From Pseudomonas sp. Irchel 3E13 (GTDB taxonomy: Bacteria; Pseudomonadota; Gammaproteobacteria; Pseudomonadales; Pseudomonadaceae): a stretch of DNA of 64,000 nucleotides. The position numbers and the translations under genes are program-made. Every line of letters begins with the position of its first letter. Positions within the stretch are counted from its first letter, which is position 1. This document shows positions 62,191 to 64,000 of this stretch, piece after piece. The stretch spans positions 159,261-223,260 of the forward strand of contig NZ_FYDX01000013.1 in NCBI RefSeq assembly GCF_900187455.1. The letters run 5' to 3'. The notes under the pieces are model-generated. The model did no database searches. It worked only from the letters and a program-made list of their open reading frames with translations, and had not been told where the DNA came from.

Positions 62191-62558
62191 ATCAGGCTCG
62201 TCAGGCCCGCTTTTTTCCCGGCGCCAGGAGAGGCTCGGGTTGCGCGTACTGCGGTTGAATCGATCATCCAGGTTTGCAAATCGATCAAGCCTTGCTCATT
62301 CAATTTCAGGTGCCAGCGCTTGAGCATCTGATCGAATGTCCCCTGGTTTCGCCAGCCCCGAAACCGTTGATAGACCGTTGACCACGGGGCGAAGCGTTCC
62401 GGCATATCTCGCCACGCAGCACCCGAGCAAAGCACCCAGAGCACGCCATCGAGCATCAGGCGGTCGCTCAGACGAGGGCGCCCCCGGCCACGGGTTTCGG
62501 TGAAGAGATCAGCAACGACAGTCCAGCCCTCATCCGAGAGTTCGTAACGCTTTGCCAT
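62184..62558 (-). pseudogene. truncated IS5-family transposase (N-terminal part)
   Basis: The DUF4096-type N-terminal domain is intact (MAKRYELSDEGWTVVADLF, then DGVLWVLCSGAAWRDMPERF and WSTVYQRFRGWRNQGTFDQM). The frame breaks after STAVRATRASPGAGKKAG, where the catalytic part should start. About 125 codons of a typical 250-280 remain, so it is inactive. The missing part is not elsewhere in the window. Confidence 0.85.
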
Positions 62559-62561
62559 CAC

Positions 62562-62977
62562 AGGATTTCTTTCCGTAGATGGCTGGGAACTCTACAAAAT
62601 TTCAGCTTCCGAGGGACGCCGATTGGGTTTCTCGGGATTTCGTACAGAGCCTAGGAACAAGGAGTTGGCTTCAAATCTCTCCACTCACGGCCCTGGCAGC
62701 CACGTACGTAGGTTCGCATAATGTATATTATGTTAAACGACAGGTCATGTCATAGATGCTCATGATGTCACCTCGCGAATGCGGAAATTCGAGACTTTCC
62801 TTGCGAAACTCGCACGCACCCACGCCTAATTCGTAGAAATCTAGAACAGCCTCGCCCTAAAATTCTCAATTTTGAAATTTCCTCGCCCTAGGGGCTGCTT
62901 TCAGCCCTTATGTCTTGCACGTTGAATCCATCTAGAATTGACTAGACCTAGTCTTCATCCGTCACCCAACGTCACAA
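62562..62977. other. gap with palindromes upstream of the ParS-type antitoxin gene
   Basis: No gene seen. The first part may contain the outer end of the IS5 element. CATAAT/ATTATG flank GTAT at 62,717-62,732, and CCTCGCCCTA occurs twice (about 62,850 and 62,881). GACTAG-AC-CTAGTC at 62,940-62,953 is a perfect palindrome 24 bases ahead of the antitoxin start and a plausible autoregulatory operator. Confidence 0.45.
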
Positions 62978-63457
62978 GTGAACCCTATGGATTCTCATGA
63001 TGCGCAAATGCCTGCGTCAGGCCACCAGGTCCGAAAACCAACCGAGTATCTGACTCAAGCCAGAATCGATGAGCTAAGCCAGTTCAGCATTTTCTTGCTG
63101 GCGAAAGAAGGTTTCACGCTCCAAGACGTCCGTGCCATGGTCTCGACCTCCAAGCTCTATGCATCGTCGAAGGTCATCGAACGGATCGTTGGCAAGCCGA
63201 GGCATAAAAAAATCGGCAAGAATGATGATGGAGCCTTTCGCCTCAATGCTTTCCAAAGTGCTGTAGCTTTTCAGTTCGCCAGGGTTCTCGAGCACGCAAC
63301 GACGGTTTTTGGCAGTCTGCAGCTTGCCGAAGAATGGCTTCAAAAACCCTGCAGGCACTTGGCAGATCTGATTCCTCTCACTCTGGTAGATAACCCAGTT
63401 GGATTTAGAGTAATCGAAGACTACTTGGGACGAGTCGAGTTTGGGATCTACCAGTAG
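62978..63457 (+). CDS. MbcA/ParS/Xre-type antitoxin (orphan)
   Basis: A 159-residue protein from GTG 62,978 (ATG at 62,987 also possible). A degenerate HTH-like part (residues 25-95) is followed by a DUF2384 toxin-binding domain (ARVLEHATTVFGSLQLAEEWL, then LADLIPLTLVDNPVGFRVIE). Such antitoxins normally precede a RES- or MbcT-type toxin gene; none follows here, where the next gene is convergent. It is therefore an orphan or the partner was lost. Confidence 0.7.
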   Translation: MNPMDSHDAQMPASGHQVRKPTEYLTQARIDELSQFSIFLLAKEGFTLQDVRAMVSTSKLYASSKVIERIVGKPRHKKIGKNDDGAFRLNAFQSAVAFQFARVLEHATTVFGSLQLAEEWLQKPCRHLADLIPLTLVDNPVGFRVIEDYLGRVEFGIYQ

Positions 63458-63557
63458 GCCTTTCTATGCTTTTGTTGGTGCTAGAGAAGTGTTGTGGAAG
63501 CATCGTGTCGACGGTGCCCTCCCTCTACCCTTCCCCACTTGCTCACTTAGCGGCGCT

Positions 63558-63890
63558 TTAGCTTCGTTTGGATAGGTGTTCAAGAGAGGTTACCTCGGCC
63601 AGTTCATCCCTGATCGTCTGAAAAAGACGTTCAACGTCTTGATGGTCGTCTCTACCGATGTAGGTAGCGACGAGGATCGTGAGGGGATGCACCTTAAGGG
63701 CTCCAGCGAGTTGATTGATTTTCTCCAGCGTAGGGCTTTTCAGGCCTCGTTCCAGCGAGCTGAGATACGTACGGCTGCTCACTGTAGAAAAATCCTCTTG
63801 CGTGAGGTTTTTACTGGCTCGAACCTTTTTGAGCGCCTGGCCGAAGGCGATGTTGAGTTCCAATTTTCCGTTCCGTAACCGTCCGGCCAA
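63558..63890 (-). CDS. XRE-family HTH regulator related to the ICE-borne one
   Basis: A 110-residue protein (TTG start) with a Cro/C1 HTH at about residues 20-78 (VRASKNLTQEDFSTVSSRTY, then LERGLKSPTLEKINQL) and a helical tail. It aligns along its length with the XRE protein at 35,680-35,973. It may have come from another mobile element or regulate the neighbouring antitoxin gene. Confidence 0.8.
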   Translation of the reverse strand: MAGRLRNGKLELNIAFGQALKKVRASKNLTQEDFSTVSSRTYLSSLERGLKSPTLEKINQLAGALKVHPLTILVATYIGRDDHQDVERLFQTIRDELAEVTSLEHLSKRS

Positions 63891-63920
63891 CTCACCTTCC
63901 TGACCCCGACGCCAAAGGCG

Positions 63921-63951
63921 ATGGTGTCCACCTAATTTAAGTGGACACCAT
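63921..63951. repeat. inverted repeat at the start of an insertion sequence
   Basis: ATGGTGTCCAC and GTGGACACCAT flank a 9-base centre, 26 bases ahead of a transposase-like start. It is probably the terminal or sub-terminal repeat or promoter palindrome of the insertion sequence that begins here. Confidence 0.5.
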
Positions 63952-63977
63952 TTCTAGCCTTTTAAGCGGGTCTTTCC

Positions 63978-64000
63978 ATGCAGTCACAACGCCGTTCCTA
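63978..64000 (+). CDS. start of an insertion-sequence gene (cut by the window edge)
   Basis: The last 23 bases encode MQSQRRSY, an opening found on the small OrfA/TnpA protein of IS66- or IS3-type insertion sequences in Pseudomonas. With only eight residues the call rests on this opening and the palindrome just upstream. Confidence 0.45.

Noticed and set aside
1..64000. CRISPR arrays, tRNA or rRNA genes
   Set aside because: No regularly spaced repeat-spacer series was seen; the only exact tandem-type repeats are the three iterons. No tRNA-like cloverleaf ending in CCA or rRNA segment was noticed, though this was by eye only.

Overview
This looks like a Pseudomonas-type chromosome (GC-rich; a DUF4142 periplasmic protein, a PucR regulator beside a GABA transaminase/semialdehyde dehydrogenase/permease set, a membrane diguanylate cyclase) interrupted by an integrative and conjugative element (ICE) of the Tn4371 family. 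The genus is inferred from gene content and protein flavour; no rRNA or housekeeping marker lies in the window.

Positions 1 to about 46,845 are the ICE; its left end lies off the window. Read leftward from 12,477, a tightly overlapping operon encodes the mating machinery (traG, a CopG-type gene, trbB-C-D-E-J, an entry-exclusion lipoprotein, trbL-F-G-I, DUF2274). Cargo sits between traG and the relaxase (12.5-27.9 kb). It holds a LysR gene with an SRPBCC gene and matching palindromic operators, an IS3 remnant, a Gdx-type SMR exporter with a second EexN-like lipoprotein and a second LysR gene, and then a nine-gene operon. That operon joins a TetR-controlled RND pump (with a divergent outer-membrane factor) to an SMR-like protein and a complete Mce/Mla-type lipid ABC transporter. 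The maintenance core follows (27.9-46.7 kb): relaxase, TraF peptidase, DUF2840, RHH protein, ParA, an iteron array, RepA, an AlpA-like HTH protein, DUF2285, DUF2958, XRE, DUF736, a ParB-like protein, DUF932, an RloC-like AAA ATPase (probable phage defence), RadC, a YhcG nuclease and the tyrosine integrase.

Several non-coding parts of the ICE are structured: three iterons beside repA, two clear and one weaker copy of an element resembling the radC RNA motif, a cluster of five perfect stem-loops at 37.1-37.4 kb, and a hairpin-rich candidate oriT before the relaxase gene.

The chromosomal part (46.9-61 kb) carries DUF4142, a histidine phosphatase, a polyamine-type solute-binding protein without its transporter, a D-2-hydroxyglutarate-dehydrogenase-like FAD/Fe-S protein, PucR, gabT-, gabD- and gabP-like genes, an SRPBCC protein and a Cache-GGDEF diguanylate cyclase. 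From about 61.1 kb to the end is a second, AT-rich, decayed accessory region: a polymorphic-toxin tail with an immunity-like zinc-ribbon gene, a truncated IS5 transposase, an orphan MbcA/ParS-type antitoxin, an XRE regulator closely related to the one in the ICE, and the start of another insertion sequence.
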